From the NCBI GenBank assembly GCA_900550955.1, contig URUF01000002.1:1-64000 (forward strand): 64,000 nucleotides of DNA, read 5' to 3'. The position numbers were made by a program, and so were the translations under genes. The notes beneath the pieces were generated by a model that was not told the origin of the DNA, made no database searches, and saw nothing but the letters and a program-made list of their open reading frames with translations. This DNA comes from an uncultured Eubacteriales bacterium (GTDB taxonomy: Bacteria > Bacillota > Clostridia > Christensenellales > Aristaeellaceae). The first letter of the stretch is position 1, and the number at the start of each line of letters is the position of its first letter. Of this stretch, positions 25,383 through 33,306 are shown piece after piece.

Positions 25383-27983
25383 ATGAAGCATGAAAAAGGT
25401 TTGGCGCGCCTAATGGCCGCTGTGGTCGCAATAACGCTGTTTTTATCCCTTGCCATGCCGGCGTTGGCGGTATCCTATCCATATGACGCCATCAGCATGG
25501 ACGATGTGAACATGCGCAGCCGCGCCAACACCACCTCAATGGTTCTGAAAAAAATCAAGGCCGGGGATACCGTAACCATTTTGGGTGCGACCGGCAGCTT
25601 TTACCGCGTCAAATTTGATGGGAAAACCGGCTATGCGATGAAGAAATTTATCGACGGCACCGATCCTTCGCCCGACCCAACGCCCAATCCGGCGCTGAGC
25701 ATGCAGGCGCCCCCGGCGATTACGGAGTACCCTTACGATACCACAACCATAGACCGGGTAAAGCTGCGCAAAAAGGCCCAAACGGATGGCGAGGTTATTT
25801 TAACCATTCCCGCGGGCAGCTTGCTTACCGTGTATGACCGCACGGATAACGGCTTTGCCAAGGTGAAATACAATGGCAAAACCGGCTATGTTGTGGATAC
25901 GCATGTGAACCTGGCAAACATCCCCGCGCCTACGCCGGCGCCTACCGCCACCCCCAAGCCCGGCTCCGAAAAGTATACCGAGATTAAAAACGGCGATAAG
26001 GGAAGCGCCGTTACCGCGCTGCAATCCGCCCTGGCGGAGCTGGGCTACCTGGATAAGGAGGATGTGGACGGGAAATTTGGCGCAAAGACGGAAACAGCGC
26101 TCAAAACCTTTCAAAAGCGCAACGGCTTTACCCAGGATGGCGTCGCCAGCCAGGAGCTGCAGCTAAAGCTATACGAGGATACCCCCAAGGATACCCGGGG
26201 TTATCGCCAATATGTAAAAACGGTGGCTCCCGTAGCCGGCGCGCTCATTCGCGGCGGTTCCACGGGCGAGGCGGTTACCAAGATGCAAACGCGCCTGAAG
26301 GAGCTGGGCTATTACAGCGGGGAGCTGAATGGAACCTGCGATGCCGATACCGTGGCGGCCGTGAAACTGTTTGAGGGAAAGCACGGTCGGAACGCCGACG
26401 GCGAGATGGACGCGGCGGATCAGGCAATCCTGTACGGCGCAACGGCCATGGCCGCGTCCGTGGTGGTTACGCCTACGCCAGCGCCCACGTTGGCGCCTCC
26501 TACAAAAACGCTGCGCAGCGGGGATAAGGGCGACGAAGTGAAATCCCTGCAACAGCGCTTGAAGGATTTGGGATACTACACGGGCAATGTGACCGGAACC
26601 TTTAACGACGCCACCACCAAGGCCCTAAAAGCATTTCAAAAGAAGAACAAGCTGGAGGAGGACGGCGTGCTGGGCCCCATCAGCCGCACGGTGCTGTACG
26701 GCGTAAACGCTATCTATGCCGTGCCCACGGCCATTCCTGTAACGACGTTGCAGCCCACCATGGCCCCGATTACGCAGGATAATGTGATCATCATCCGCTC
26801 GGGCAGCATGGGCGAGGTGGTGCTGCGGTTGCAGACGCGCTTGCAGGAGCTTGGCTATTACAATTCCCGGCTGGACGGCGTATATTTGACGGACGACATC
26901 GAGGCCGTCAGGGCCTTCCAGAAGGCCAACGGCCTCAAGGTGGACGGCAAGGCGGGCTATGAAACGCAATCCACGCTGTACAGCGATACTGCTGTGGCCA
27001 GCAACGCCAATACAGCCGCAGCCGTTGTTACGTCCACCCTGCGCTATGGAAGCGTGGGCACGGAAGTGGTTAGCCTGCAAAGCCGGTTGATCGCCCTGGG
27101 ATATCTTGGGGGCAGCGCGGACGGCAAGTTTGGCCGTGATACCAAATCGGCGGTGATTGCCTTCCAAAAGGCGAACAGCCTCAAGGCGGACGGCATTGCG
27201 GGCGAGCAAACGCTGGCGGCGCTCAATGCGGGCACGGCTGTGACGGCCAACAAGGGCAACAGCATCGAAACCCTGCGCGTAGGCGCTGTGAGCGACGCGG
27301 TGCGCGATATGCAGAACCGCCTGATCACGCTTGGGTACCTGACCGGTAAGGCTGACGGCAAGTTTGGCGTGCAGACCAGCCTTGCGCTGATCGCCTTCCA
27401 GCAAGCCAACGGCCTGTTGGCGGATGGCATTGCGGGCGTTAAAACGCTTAGCATGCTTAGCTCCTCCTCGGCGGTGGCGGCAAACAATGGCACACAGCAA
27501 GCCACCCCGCCGGTGGCCAGCGCGCCCAGTGTGGGCAGCGGCAGCATCAGCGCGTCGCAGGTGCGTTACGCGAACTGGTATACCGAGATCAAGGCCAAGT
27601 GCCGCCAATATCCCAATGCCACCGTATATGATTTTACCAGCGGCATCAGCTGGCAGGTGAACATGTTCAGCCTGGGCGCGCACGCCGATGCGGAGCCGCT
27701 TACGGCAGAGGACACGGCCAGCATGAACCGCGCCTTTGGCGGAAAAACAACCTGGACCCCCAAAGCGGTTTGGGTAGTGTTTAGCGACGGTACCGTATAC
27801 ATGGCTTCCACGCATAACACGCCGCATGAAACCTATCATATCCGCAATAACAATTTTGCCGGGCACCTTTGCATCCACTTCCCGCGCACACAGGAGCAGG
27901 TGGAGAAGATAGGCCCGTATGCGACCTCGCATCAAAAAGCCATCGACCTGGGCTGGACGGCCACGCTCAGGCGGATCAATTAA
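25383..27983 (+). CDS. Secreted SH3b / peptidoglycan-binding repeat protein with conserved C-terminal domain
   Basis: 866 residues with a signal peptide (LAMPALAV). Two SH3b domains (about 35-100 and 115-180) lead into six PG_binding_1 repeats, each starting LR.G..G..V..LQ.RL..LGY and ending DG..G..T. Pro/Thr linkers separate the first repeats. The last ~150 residues form a domain with SGISWQVNMFSLGAHADAEP, SMNRAFGG and GHLCIHFPR; similar tails occur in many Clostridia cell-wall proteins, but the function is unknown. ATG at 25383 has GTGGAGG eight bases upstream; an ATG six bases earlier is too close to it. Its own promoter and terminator make it a single-gene unit. Confidence 0.85.
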   Translation: MKHEKGLARLMAAVVAITLFLSLAMPALAVSYPYDAISMDDVNMRSRANTTSMVLKKIKAGDTVTILGATGSFYRVKFDGKTGYAMKKFIDGTDPSPDPTPNPALSMQAPPAITEYPYDTTTIDRVKLRKKAQTDGEVILTIPAGSLLTVYDRTDNGFAKVKYNGKTGYVVDTHVNLANIPAPTPAPTATPKPGSEKYTEIKNGDKGSAVTALQSALAELGYLDKEDVDGKFGAKTETALKTFQKRNGFTQDGVASQELQLKLYEDTPKDTRGYRQYVKTVAPVAGALIRGGSTGEAVTKMQTRLKELGYYSGELNGTCDADTVAAVKLFEGKHGRNADGEMDAADQAILYGATAMAASVVVTPTPAPTLAPPTKTLRSGDKGDEVKSLQQRLKDLGYYTGNVTGTFNDATTKALKAFQKKNKLEEDGVLGPISRTVLYGVNAIYAVPTAIPVTTLQPTMAPITQDNVIIIRSGSMGEVVLRLQTRLQELGYYNSRLDGVYLTDDIEAVRAFQKANGLKVDGKAGYETQSTLYSDTAVASNANTAAAVVTSTLRYGSVGTEVVSLQSRLIALGYLGGSADGKFGRDTKSAVIAFQKANSLKADGIAGEQTLAALNAGTAVTANKGNSIETLRVGAVSDAVRDMQNRLITLGYLTGKADGKFGVQTSLALIAFQQANGLLADGIAGVKTLSMLSSSSAVAANNGTQQATPPVASAPSVGSGSISASQVRYANWYTEIKAKCRQYPNATVYDFTSGISWQVNMFSLGAHADAEPLTAEDTASMNRAFGGKTTWTPKAVWVVFSDGTVYMASTHNTPHETYHIRNNNFAGHLCIHFPRTQEQVEKIGPYATSHQKAIDLGWTATLRRIN

Positions 27984-27999
27984 CAAGGGAAACTGCAAG

Positions 28000-28031
28000 C
28001 CCCCCGGCAGCCGCGCATGGCTGCCGGGGGG
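28000..28031 (+). terminator. Terminator of the peptidoglycan-binding protein gene
   Basis: A 13-base perfect stem, CCCCCCGGCAGCC/GGCTGCCGGGGGG, with a six-base loop, followed by TCTTGT. Confidence 0.75.
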
Positions 28032-28139
28032 TCTTGTATGGTAAGCTTTCTGCTTTGGCAACCCTGCCGTTGAAAAAAGAGGGCCTAACAAAATGGCTTA
28101 GGGGTATGGGCCTTACCATCACGCTTTCAACAGCCCTGC

Positions 28140-28739
28140 TTACTGGCTTTCACTTGTGCTGGGCAGCGAAGAAAGGTTCGGTAGCTCGATGCGTTCATAT
28201 CCTTCAGCTTCCCGCAGATCATGCGTGACGAGCACAACGGTTTTGCCCTGCGTATAGGCGTCCACAACCTGTATGACCTGTTCACGCAGGGACGCATCCA
28301 GCCCTTTGTAGGGTTCGTCCAGGCACAGCACGTCATACTGCGCCAACAGTGCGCGGCACAAGGCGACGCGGCGCTTCATGCCTCCGCTGAAGGCGCTTAC
28401 AGGCTGGACCAGGCTTTCCATATCCAGACCGAGCGCCTTTAGCAGCGCTGTGATATCCCCAAGCGGGGCCGGACTCACAAGCGATACATTGGCCGCGGCT
28501 GTAAGCTGCTCCAGCAGCCTGTCCTCCTGGAACACGGCGCTGAAACGCGTGCCGCTCGGGATGGACAGCTGGCCGCTATCAGGCTTTTCAAGGCCCATTA
28601 GTAGCCGCAGCAGCGTAGTTTTGCCGCTGCCGGACGGGCCCGTTAGGCAGACGCGGCAGCCGGGATCCAGCCGCATGGAAAAATCACGGATGACGGGCCT
28701 GCCGTCAAAGGCCTTGCACAGCTTTACCGCTTCCAGCAT
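28140..28739 (-). CDS. ABC importer ATPase (NitT/TauT type)
   Basis: 199 residues, a short ATPase lacking a regulatory domain. Walker A GPSGSGKTTLLRLL, Q-loop FQEDRLL, signature SAFSGGMKRRVALCRA, Walker B VLCLDEPYKGLD, H-loop VTHDLREAE. It resembles the COG1116 ATPases of taurine, alkylsulfonate, nitrate and thiamine-precursor importers. GGGGGCGGAGCG precedes the ATG, which lies inside the end of the permease gene (16-base overlap). Last gene of a four-gene minus-strand operon. Confidence 0.88.
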   Translation of the reverse strand: MLEAVKLCKAFDGRPVIRDFSMRLDPGCRVCLTGPSGSGKTTLLRLLMGLEKPDSGQLSIPSGTRFSAVFQEDRLLEQLTAAANVSLVSPAPLGDITALLKALGLDMESLVQPVSAFSGGMKRRVALCRALLAQYDVLCLDEPYKGLDASLREQVIQVVDAYTQGKTVVLVTHDLREAEGYERIELPNLSSLPSTSESQ

Positions 28740-29503
28740 CGCTCCGCCCCCTTCATAGCGCCGTTCATGCAAAGCGCCAGCAGCTTTTCGCAAAGAATGC
28801 TCAACAGCACCACAACCAGCGTCCAGCAAAACAAATCAGGCGTTTCCAAATAAACCTTGGCCTTATATAGCTTTTCGCCAATGGAACCGGCGGGGATTCC
28901 GATGACCTCGGCAGCCACGCCGCTTTTCCAGCAAAGGCCCATGGCTACCGCCAGGCCGGAGCGCAAGAAAGGCAGCACCTGATACAGGTAGATAAACCGA
29001 AGCTGGCGCGCAAAGGGCACGCGGAAAACCCGCGCCATTTCAATAAGGCCGGAATCGGTGCTGTCAAGGCCGGTAAGCACGTTGGTGTAAATAACAGGCA
29101 GGCCAATCAGCAGGCTGATCAGCACGCTCAAATTGCGGCTTGATACCCATAGCAGCGCAAGAATCACGAAGGAGGCCACAGGGATGGCTTTGACCGTCGC
29201 TATCAGCGGCATGCAAAGCTCACGCACGGGCCTAAAGCGGTAACTGAGGGCCGCAAGGGCTGTGGCGGATACGGCGCTTAGCGCAAAGCCCAACAGGATG
29301 CGCCCCACCGAAAAGCCCACGGCGCGCCAAAAGGCCGCCTGCCCGGCAAGCTCAATGAGCCGGGCAAGGGCGGCAATGGGGGAAACCAGCAGGATGGGCT
29401 CATCCACCCACCAGGCGGCAAGCTGCCATACCAGCAGCCAAAACAGCACCGCCCAAATGGGCAGACGGGCTTTTTTGTTAGCGCTTGTAGTAGAAAGCGT
29501 CAT
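28724..29503 (-). CDS. ABC importer permease (NitT/TauT type)
   Basis: 259 residues with about six membrane helices and the coupling-loop region IEMARVFRVPFARQLRFIYL, whose EMARVF is a relaxed form of the EAA motif. I chose the ATG coding MTLSTTSANKK because the reading upstream is only the shifted frame of the binding-protein gene. The start lies 26 bases inside that gene, implying coupled translation. It forms the transmembrane channel of the adjacent importer. Confidence 0.85.
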   Translation of the reverse strand: MTLSTTSANKKARLPIWAVLFWLLVWQLAAWWVDEPILLVSPIAALARLIELAGQAAFWRAVGFSVGRILLGFALSAVSATALAALSYRFRPVRELCMPLIATVKAIPVASFVILALLWVSSRNLSVLISLLIGLPVIYTNVLTGLDSTDSGLIEMARVFRVPFARQLRFIYLYQVLPFLRSGLAVAMGLCWKSGVAAEVIGIPAGSIGEKLYKAKVYLETPDLFCWTLVVVLLSILCEKLLALCMNGAMKGAERCWKR

Positions 29504-30437
29504 CGGGCAATGCGCCGCCCACAGAGGCGGGGTTTTGATCAAAGAGAACCTGCAAATAGCCGGACAGACGGTTTTGCATATCCTCGCCATCGATATAGGT
29601 GATGCTGCAATAAGGCAGCGCTGCTTTGGCAACGGCCTCGGGGATGATGTCGTACTGGCCGATGAGCGCGGCGGTTTCCTCCGCATTCTCGTTGGCAAAG
29701 GCTACGGACTGGGCGTAGGCGTCCAGGAAATCGCTTACAGCCTGCTGGTTCTGATCGATAAACTCGGTACGGCCCACCAGCACGCCGGTGATCAGGGCGC
29801 TGGGCGTTTCACTCCCCTCCTGCAGCTTGGCCCATTCCTCGTTCATATCCAGAACAACCTTTACTTCGGGCTGCTTGAGCTGGGCGGTGGTCACAAACGG
29901 CTGGGGCAGCATAGCCACGGAGCCTTCGTTGGCCAGCAGGGCGGCCAGGCATTCGCTATGCTCGGACTTGTATTCCAAGGTCACGTCCTTTTCGGGATCG
30001 ATGCCGTTGGCGGAAAGCAGATAGTTAAGCGCGTATTCGGGGGTTGCGCCCTTGCCGCTGGCAAAGATGGTGCGGCCGCGCAGATCCTCCACACTTTTAA
30101 CGGTATCGCCGTTTTCCACGATGTAGAGCACGCCCAGCGTGTTTACCGCCAGCACCTTCACCTTGCCCTGGGTATTGTTGTACAGCACGGAGGCCAGGTT
30201 GGCGGGTACGGCGGCGATGTCAAGCTCGCCCTTGACCAGCTTGGGGGTGATTTCATCAATAGCGGCGGCGATGGTGAAATTGTAGTCGCCCTCATGCTCG
30301 CTCATAAGCTTTACCATGCCCATAGCGGTGGGGCCCTTGAGCGCGGCGACGTTTGCCGCGGGTTCGGCCGCGGCGCCGCCAAGCAACAGCGCCATGAGCA
30401 TAGCAAGCATCAAAAGTCCAGACAGAATCCGTTTCAT
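29478..30437 (-). CDS. ABC importer solute-binding protein (NMT1/ThiY-like, NitT/TauT type)
   Basis: 319 residues with a signal peptide (LLMLAMLMALLLGGAAA). NMT1-like features are KGPTAMGMVKLM, KLVKGELDIAAVPANLA and LRGRTIFASGKGATPEYALN. KGPTAMGM at the mature N-terminus is typical of a subgroup often encoded beside TM1266-type regulators rather than of taurine or nitrate binders. The ligand is unknown. AGGAAGGTG precedes the ATG. It starts 14 bases after the TM1266-like gene. Confidence 0.85.
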   Translation of the reverse strand: MKRILSGLLMLAMLMALLLGGAAAEPAANVAALKGPTAMGMVKLMSEHEGDYNFTIAAAIDEITPKLVKGELDIAAVPANLASVLYNNTQGKVKVLAVNTLGVLYIVENGDTVKSVEDLRGRTIFASGKGATPEYALNYLLSANGIDPEKDVTLEYKSEHSECLAALLANEGSVAMLPQPFVTTAQLKQPEVKVVLDMNEEWAKLQEGSETPSALITGVLVGRTEFIDQNQQAVSDFLDAYAQSVAFANENAEETAALIGQYDIIPEAVAKAALPYCSITYIDGEDMQNRLSGYLQVLFDQNPASVGGALPDDAFYYKR

Positions 30438-30451
30438 TGTTTTACACCTTC

Positions 30452-30712
30452 CTAACATTCTTTTTTGGATGCGGTAAGCGCGCTTTTCACCTGCACGCCC
30501 GGCAGGTTGCCAAGCCGCCCGGTGAGCGCGCCAAGCTGGTCGTTCCCGCCCCGCACGATAAGGCCGATAACAGCCTCGCCGCTTTGAGCGTCGGGCACGC
30601 CCATTCGCCCGCGGATGATGTGCGCGAAGCAGGAAAGGATCTCGTTTACGGCTTGCGCCGAGGCGCGATCCTCCATTACAATTCCCACGAAGCCCAAGCG
30701 TTCCTCTGCCAT
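30452..30712 (-). CDS. TM1266-family (iron-only hydrogenase system) putative regulator
   Basis: 86 residues with an ACT/NikR-C-like fold: GFVGIVMEDRASAQAVNEIL, HIIRGRMGVP, VIGLIVRGGNDQLGALTGRL and PGVQVKS are the family landmarks. Family members accompany [FeFe]-hydrogenase maturation genes in many anaerobes and are annotated as putative regulators; the biochemical role is not established. No hydrogenase or hydEFG gene is in this window. GGGAGGTAGCT directly precedes the ATG. It heads the operon with the NitT/TauT-type importer. Confidence 0.85.
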   Translation of the reverse strand: MAEERLGFVGIVMEDRASAQAVNEILSCFAHIIRGRMGVPDAQSGEAVIGLIVRGGNDQLGALTGRLGNLPGVQVKSALTASKKEC

Positions 30713-30768
30713 AGCTACCTCCCTGCGCACACAAAAAGCCGCGGATTTGCAAACGAAAAATTGCAAAC

Positions 30769-30798
30769 CTACGGCGAGCAAAGTACATGGATTCGCAT
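30769..30798 (-). CDS. Nine-codon upstream ORF (leader peptide candidate)
   Basis: Codes MRIHVLCSP then stop. It is preceded by an outstanding ribosome-binding site, GGAAGGAGG, seven bases from the ATG. It sits in the transcript leader of the TM1266/ABC operon, about 56 bases before the first gene, and is followed by a TTTGCAA/TTGCAAA hairpin. Position and strength suggest translational control of the operon; a sensed amino acid is not obvious from the codons. Confidence 0.5.
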   Translation of the reverse strand: MRIHVLCSP

Positions 30799-30922
30799 AG
30801 CGAAGCCTCCTTCCTCATCTTGGACGAAGGGCGCAGGCCCCGCATCCGCAACCGGGAGCATTCTGTACCAACCGCCTCCGCCGCGCGTGAGCCGCTTGGA
30901 TTTGCCGGTAGGTACTGTATAT

Positions 30923-30951
30923 AGTATACACGATTTTTGGCCGTTTGAAAA
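30923..30951 (-). promoter_or_regulatory. Promoter of the TM1266/ABC operon
   Basis: Minus strand: -35 TTTTCA, 17-base spacer, -10 TATACT. A GTATA-TAG-TATAC inverted repeat covers the -10 and could be an operator. The transcript leader is about 200 bases and GC-rich; I could not match it to a known riboswitch. Confidence 0.5.
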
Positions 30952-30959
30952 CAGAAAAT

Positions 30960-31374
30960 GTTGTTCCTGTGGCCGATAGGTATTGGCGCAGGCAAAATAG
31001 CGCGGGGTGGACGGCTTTTGCGCCGGGGGATTATAGGGCTTCTTTCTTATGCAGTGGTAGGTGTACTGAAATACGCCTGCTATATAAAAGTCAAGGTGCT
31101 GCTGATTGACCATACAATGCCCCAGCAGCTTTTTCCCCAGGAAACCCGCTGGAAAGTTATGGACGACTATGATGACAAAATTTTGAGAATGGGATAGAAT
31201 ACAGCAAGCAATGAACCGCTGGCTGACCGCGGCTCACGGCCGCAAAAGTTCCCACCCATTCATTTGAGGCTTTGGAACTATGTCATTCCAGTTTGAATGC
31301 ATTAAGCAGCTTTTCCAATCCACTCGTTAAAATCAGATAAGCCCTCGGAACCCTTGGAAGTATATCACTAGCTA
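30960..31374. other. Stretch without a supported gene
   Basis: A 79-codon open frame starts at 30958 on the plus strand but has no ribosome-binding site and no recognisable domain. The rest shows stops in all frames. Base composition drops toward AT here, marking the left border of the prophage remnant. Confidence 0.5.
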
Positions 31375-31602
31375 CTAAATCAAAAAGGCTGAAACAGCTT
31401 CCCCGTTATTTCTTGCCCTTCTTCGACTAGCCTGTCTAATTTTGCTGTTTGCCCCTATCTGCTTTGGCACTCCGTCAGAGCTGCTGCCAACGCCTTTCAG
31501 CGTGCCACACAGGTTTTCGGCGCTCTCCGTTATTTCTGATATTGTGTCGCTTGCGTCGGATGCGTTGATTGTGATTCTTCCAAACAACGCGAATAGATCC
31601 AT
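31375..31602 (-). pseudogene. Tail tape-measure protein fragment (N-terminus only)
   Basis: MDLFALFGRITINASDASDT followed by ISEITESAENLCGTLKGVGS matches the way many siphophage tape-measure proteins begin (a LFGTI.I...A...I..T...A pattern leading into a Gly/Ser-rich segment). The open frame ends after about 75 codons instead of many hundreds, and no continuation is found downstream, so it is a remnant. It lies downstream of the tail-chaperone genes on the same strand, the normal phage order. Confidence 0.55.
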
Positions 31603-31652
31603 GTGGTGCTGCACCTTCTCTCAAACGTTTGCTATTTTTCCCATTTATGCTA

Positions 31653-31681
31653 TTGTTTTTATTGGTACCGCCTCCTATACT
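31653..31681 (+). promoter_or_regulatory. Cargo promoter 1
   Basis: -35 TTGTTT, 17-base spacer, -10 TATACT. Nearly identical in sequence to cargo promoter 2 at 33257, including the shared CGCCTCCTATACTGC, showing a common origin of the two cassettes. Confidence 0.65.
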
Positions 31682-31704
31682 GCTTTCAAAGGGAGGGGTA
31701 CAGT

Positions 31705-32256
31705 GTGAAAAGAGCAATCGCCGTTTTTCTGTTTGCCGTTTGTCTGTTTTCGTTTGCTTCCTGCGAGGAAGCGCAAACCGAAACCGTGCTTCAAATGGAT
31801 TATCTGCTAAAAACAAAAGACAGGATTTTTTTTGGCGAGTATACAGGGGAAACCGTGAACGGGATTCCGCATGGCTATGGCGTGTACGTATTTTTTGATT
31901 CAAACAAGGTTTATTATGCGCACTATCTTGGAGAATGGCGCGACGGCGAAATGTGCGGAAACGGCGGCTTGTATTTTGATGACGGTGAAAGCCAAATAGG
32001 AAAATTTGAGCAAAACAGCATGGTATGCGGCAGTGAACGCAAAGCCCATTCCGAATGGCGGTATATTGATTACAGGCCAAACGAGCATGGGTGTTATGAC
32101 GTTTCTGACGCTTTAGGCAACGGCGTATTTTTTCAAGGCTGCATAGATCCTGAAACGGGTCTTTATCACAAAGGCACATATTTCACAAAAAACTACAGCT
32201 TTGATATAGACACCGACAGCGGTTCAGAAACGAACGACATGCACAAGGGACGCTGA
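31705..32256 (+). CDS. MORN-repeat lipoprotein
   Basis: 183 residues starting at GTG with GGGAGGGG six bases upstream. The signal ends in SFASC, a relaxed lipobox, followed by acidic EEAQTE. Two MORN-like units are visible (GEYTGETVNGIPHGYGVY and YLGEWRDGEMCGNGGLYF), then a C-terminal Gly/Tyr-rich region. It is surface-anchored; the function is unknown. Codon use is more AT-rich than in the chromosomal neighbours. Transcribed against the phage genes from its own promoter, with its stop codon inside a hairpin, it looks like prophage cargo (a moron). Confidence 0.72.
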   Translation: MKRAIAVFLFAVCLFSFASCEEAQTETVLQMDYLLKTKDRIFFGEYTGETVNGIPHGYGVYVFFDSNKVYYAHYLGEWRDGEMCGNGGLYFDDGESQIGKFEQNSMVCGSERKAHSEWRYIDYRPNEHGCYDVSDALGNGVFFQGCIDPETGLYHKGTYFTKNYSFDIDTDSGSETNDMHKGR

Positions 32257-32272
32257 AAAGCGCCCCTTGTGC
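32241..32272 (+). terminator. Cargo hairpin 1
   Basis: GCACAAGGG and CCCTTGTGC arms with an inner CGCT-GAAA-AGCG stem and one mismatch. It overlaps the stop codon of the MORN gene and opens the direct repeat. No U-run follows. Confidence 0.5.
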
Positions 32273-32302
32273 GCATTCTATCCATCGCTATTTCACCGCC
32301 GC

Positions 32303-32543
32303 TCACCCAACCCGCGTTATCCCCTGCATCAGCAGCCGGAAGGTTTCCCGCCCCTTGGGCGCAATCAGCGTTTGCGAGCCGCCCAGGGCGTTTTCTCATT
32401 AAACTACTCTTTCACCACAAAAAGTCGCCCACATACTGCGCGAAGGGTTGCAGCTTGCCCTTCTTATCCCCGAATACATACTTGTGGGATAGCAGAAAGC
32501 TCACAACTTCACGTTCCTTCGTCAAGCACCTTAGCCGTTTCGG
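32303..32543 (-). pseudogene. KilAC antirepressor C-terminal fragment, copy 1
   Basis: On the minus strand the fragment reads FLLSHKYVFGDKKGKLQPF, then breaks within the GDxFVVKE segment. After a missing base and an in-frame TAG it continues as SQTLIAPKGRETFRLLMQG. These are the conserved tail motifs of phage KilAC antirepressors. Only this 3' part is present; its upstream edge abuts GC-rich DNA next to the tail-chaperone gene. Confidence 0.7.
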
Positions 32544-32578
32544 GGGCCCCTTCGCCGCGCCTCCCGCCCAGTTCCCTG

Positions 32579-33192
32579 TCATTCTGGCGAGAAATGGGCC
32601 AGCATGCTTTTGGTTTCGTTCACAATCCCGGCTATTTCATCCTGCGACAGCTCCTGCGCGGACGTGCCGTTTGCCGCGCTTACAAAGTCTGAATAGGACT
32701 TGTCAAAAACGCGGTGCAGCCATACATTCCAAAGGATCTCCTCCTTCTGCTCCTCGTTGTGCAGCCGCACGGCTTCCAGCACAAAGTCATTCAGGCGGCC
32801 CATTTGAAGCATGCCGTTTATCAGCGTTACGGGGTCTGCGTAGCGCTTGTAAAGCAGGTCAAAAAACGTTATTTCGCCAGCTTGGCAGATGCCATAACCT
32901 GCCCGAAAAAATCACGGAAGTCCTCCTGTTTGAACACATCCAGAATCATGTTGTAAAAGTCAGCGATGGGCATAGCTGTAATTTCCTTTTCCTTTTTGCC
33001 GGTCAGGGAGGCCAGAAAGGCGTAGATCTCTTTTTCACATTCCGGCAGCTTGCCAACCAGCAGGGCCGCCACATCCAGAACAATCTTCATGCCAATGGCA
33101 GCCACAGCCTGTTCGTTTTCGCCTTCCTGCTCCTTCAGCGCCTCTTTCAGCTCCGCGAAGGTAGTGCCTACAAGGGTAAACAGGTCTGCCAT
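32579..33192 (-). CDS. Tail assembly chaperone, frameshifted long form (gpGT-like)
   Basis: Produced from the same start as the short form by a -1 shift near 32905-32911, after which the new frame stays open to 32579. The extension includes FDLLYKRYADPVTLINGML and LHNEEQKEEILWNVWLHRVF. The extension has no convincing ribosome-binding site of its own. In siphophages the long form links the tape-measure protein to the tail tube during assembly (family knowledge). Its length and intact frame suggest this part of the remnant decayed recently. Confidence 0.6.
32869..33192 (-). CDS. Phage tail assembly chaperone, short form (gpG-like)
   Basis: 107 residues beginning MADLFTLVGTTFAELKEALK, mostly helical and acidic-rich, with LFTLVG and YNMILDVFKQEDFRDFFGQV typical of Gram-positive siphophage tail chaperones (recognition by pattern, moderately sure). 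GAGGTGGTCAC precedes the ATG. The tape-measure fragment lies downstream in the same orientation, as in intact phage genomes, but a cargo unit separates them. Confidence 0.65.
   Translation of the reverse strand: MADLFTLVGTTFAELKEALKEQEGENEQAVAAIGMKIVLDVAALLVGKLPECEKEIYAFLASLTGKKEKEITAMPIADFYNMILDVFKQEDFRDFFGQVMASAKLAK
32905..32911 (-). promoter_or_regulatory. -1 programmed frameshift site T_TTT_TTC
   Basis: The heptamer falls exactly on the zero-frame codons GAT TTT TTC, so both tRNAs can re-pair after a -1 slip. The -1 frame is open from here through the zero-frame stop to 32579. This is the arrangement expected for a G/GT tail-chaperone pair. Confidence 0.65.
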
Positions 33193-33256
33193 GTGACCAC
33201 CTCATTCCGGGTTTTGTATGTGTGCGTTGTGGTGCTTGTTTATGCCGTTTTTGCCA

Positions 33257-33285
33257 TTGTTTTTATGGGTATCGCCTCCTATACT
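33257..33285 (+). promoter_or_regulatory. Cargo promoter 2
   Basis: -35 TTGTTT, 17-base spacer, -10 TATACT, with the same surrounding bases as cargo promoter 1. It diverges from the tail-chaperone gene. Confidence 0.65.
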
Positions 33286-33306
33286 GCCAGTAAAGGGGTG
33301 GTTCAT

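Larger units (their letters stand above)
32241..32543. repeat. Direct repeat copy 1 (~300 bp)
   Basis: Matches 33942-34245 at an offset of about 1.70 kb with only a handful of substitutions and one short indel near the end. It contains the cargo hairpin and the C-terminal part of a KilAC antirepressor read on the minus strand. Confidence 0.9.

Noticed and set aside
26625..28091. 488-codon open frame antisense to the peptidoglycan-binding protein
   Set aside because: Repeats in it simply mirror the PG_binding repeats; no start signal.
30713..30922. TPP or other known riboswitch upstream of the NitT/TauT-type importer
   Set aside because: No CTGAGA...ACCTGA-type core or other recognised consensus could be found in the leader.
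30958..31197. 79-residue plus-strand gene
   Set aside because: No ribosome-binding site, no domain, and the start falls within the promoter region of the divergent operon.
31475..32179. 234-codon minus-strand frame through the MORN gene and tape-measure fragment
   Set aside because: Cys/Arg/His-rich with no domain; the plus strand has a proper promoter, ribosome-binding site and lipoprotein signal.
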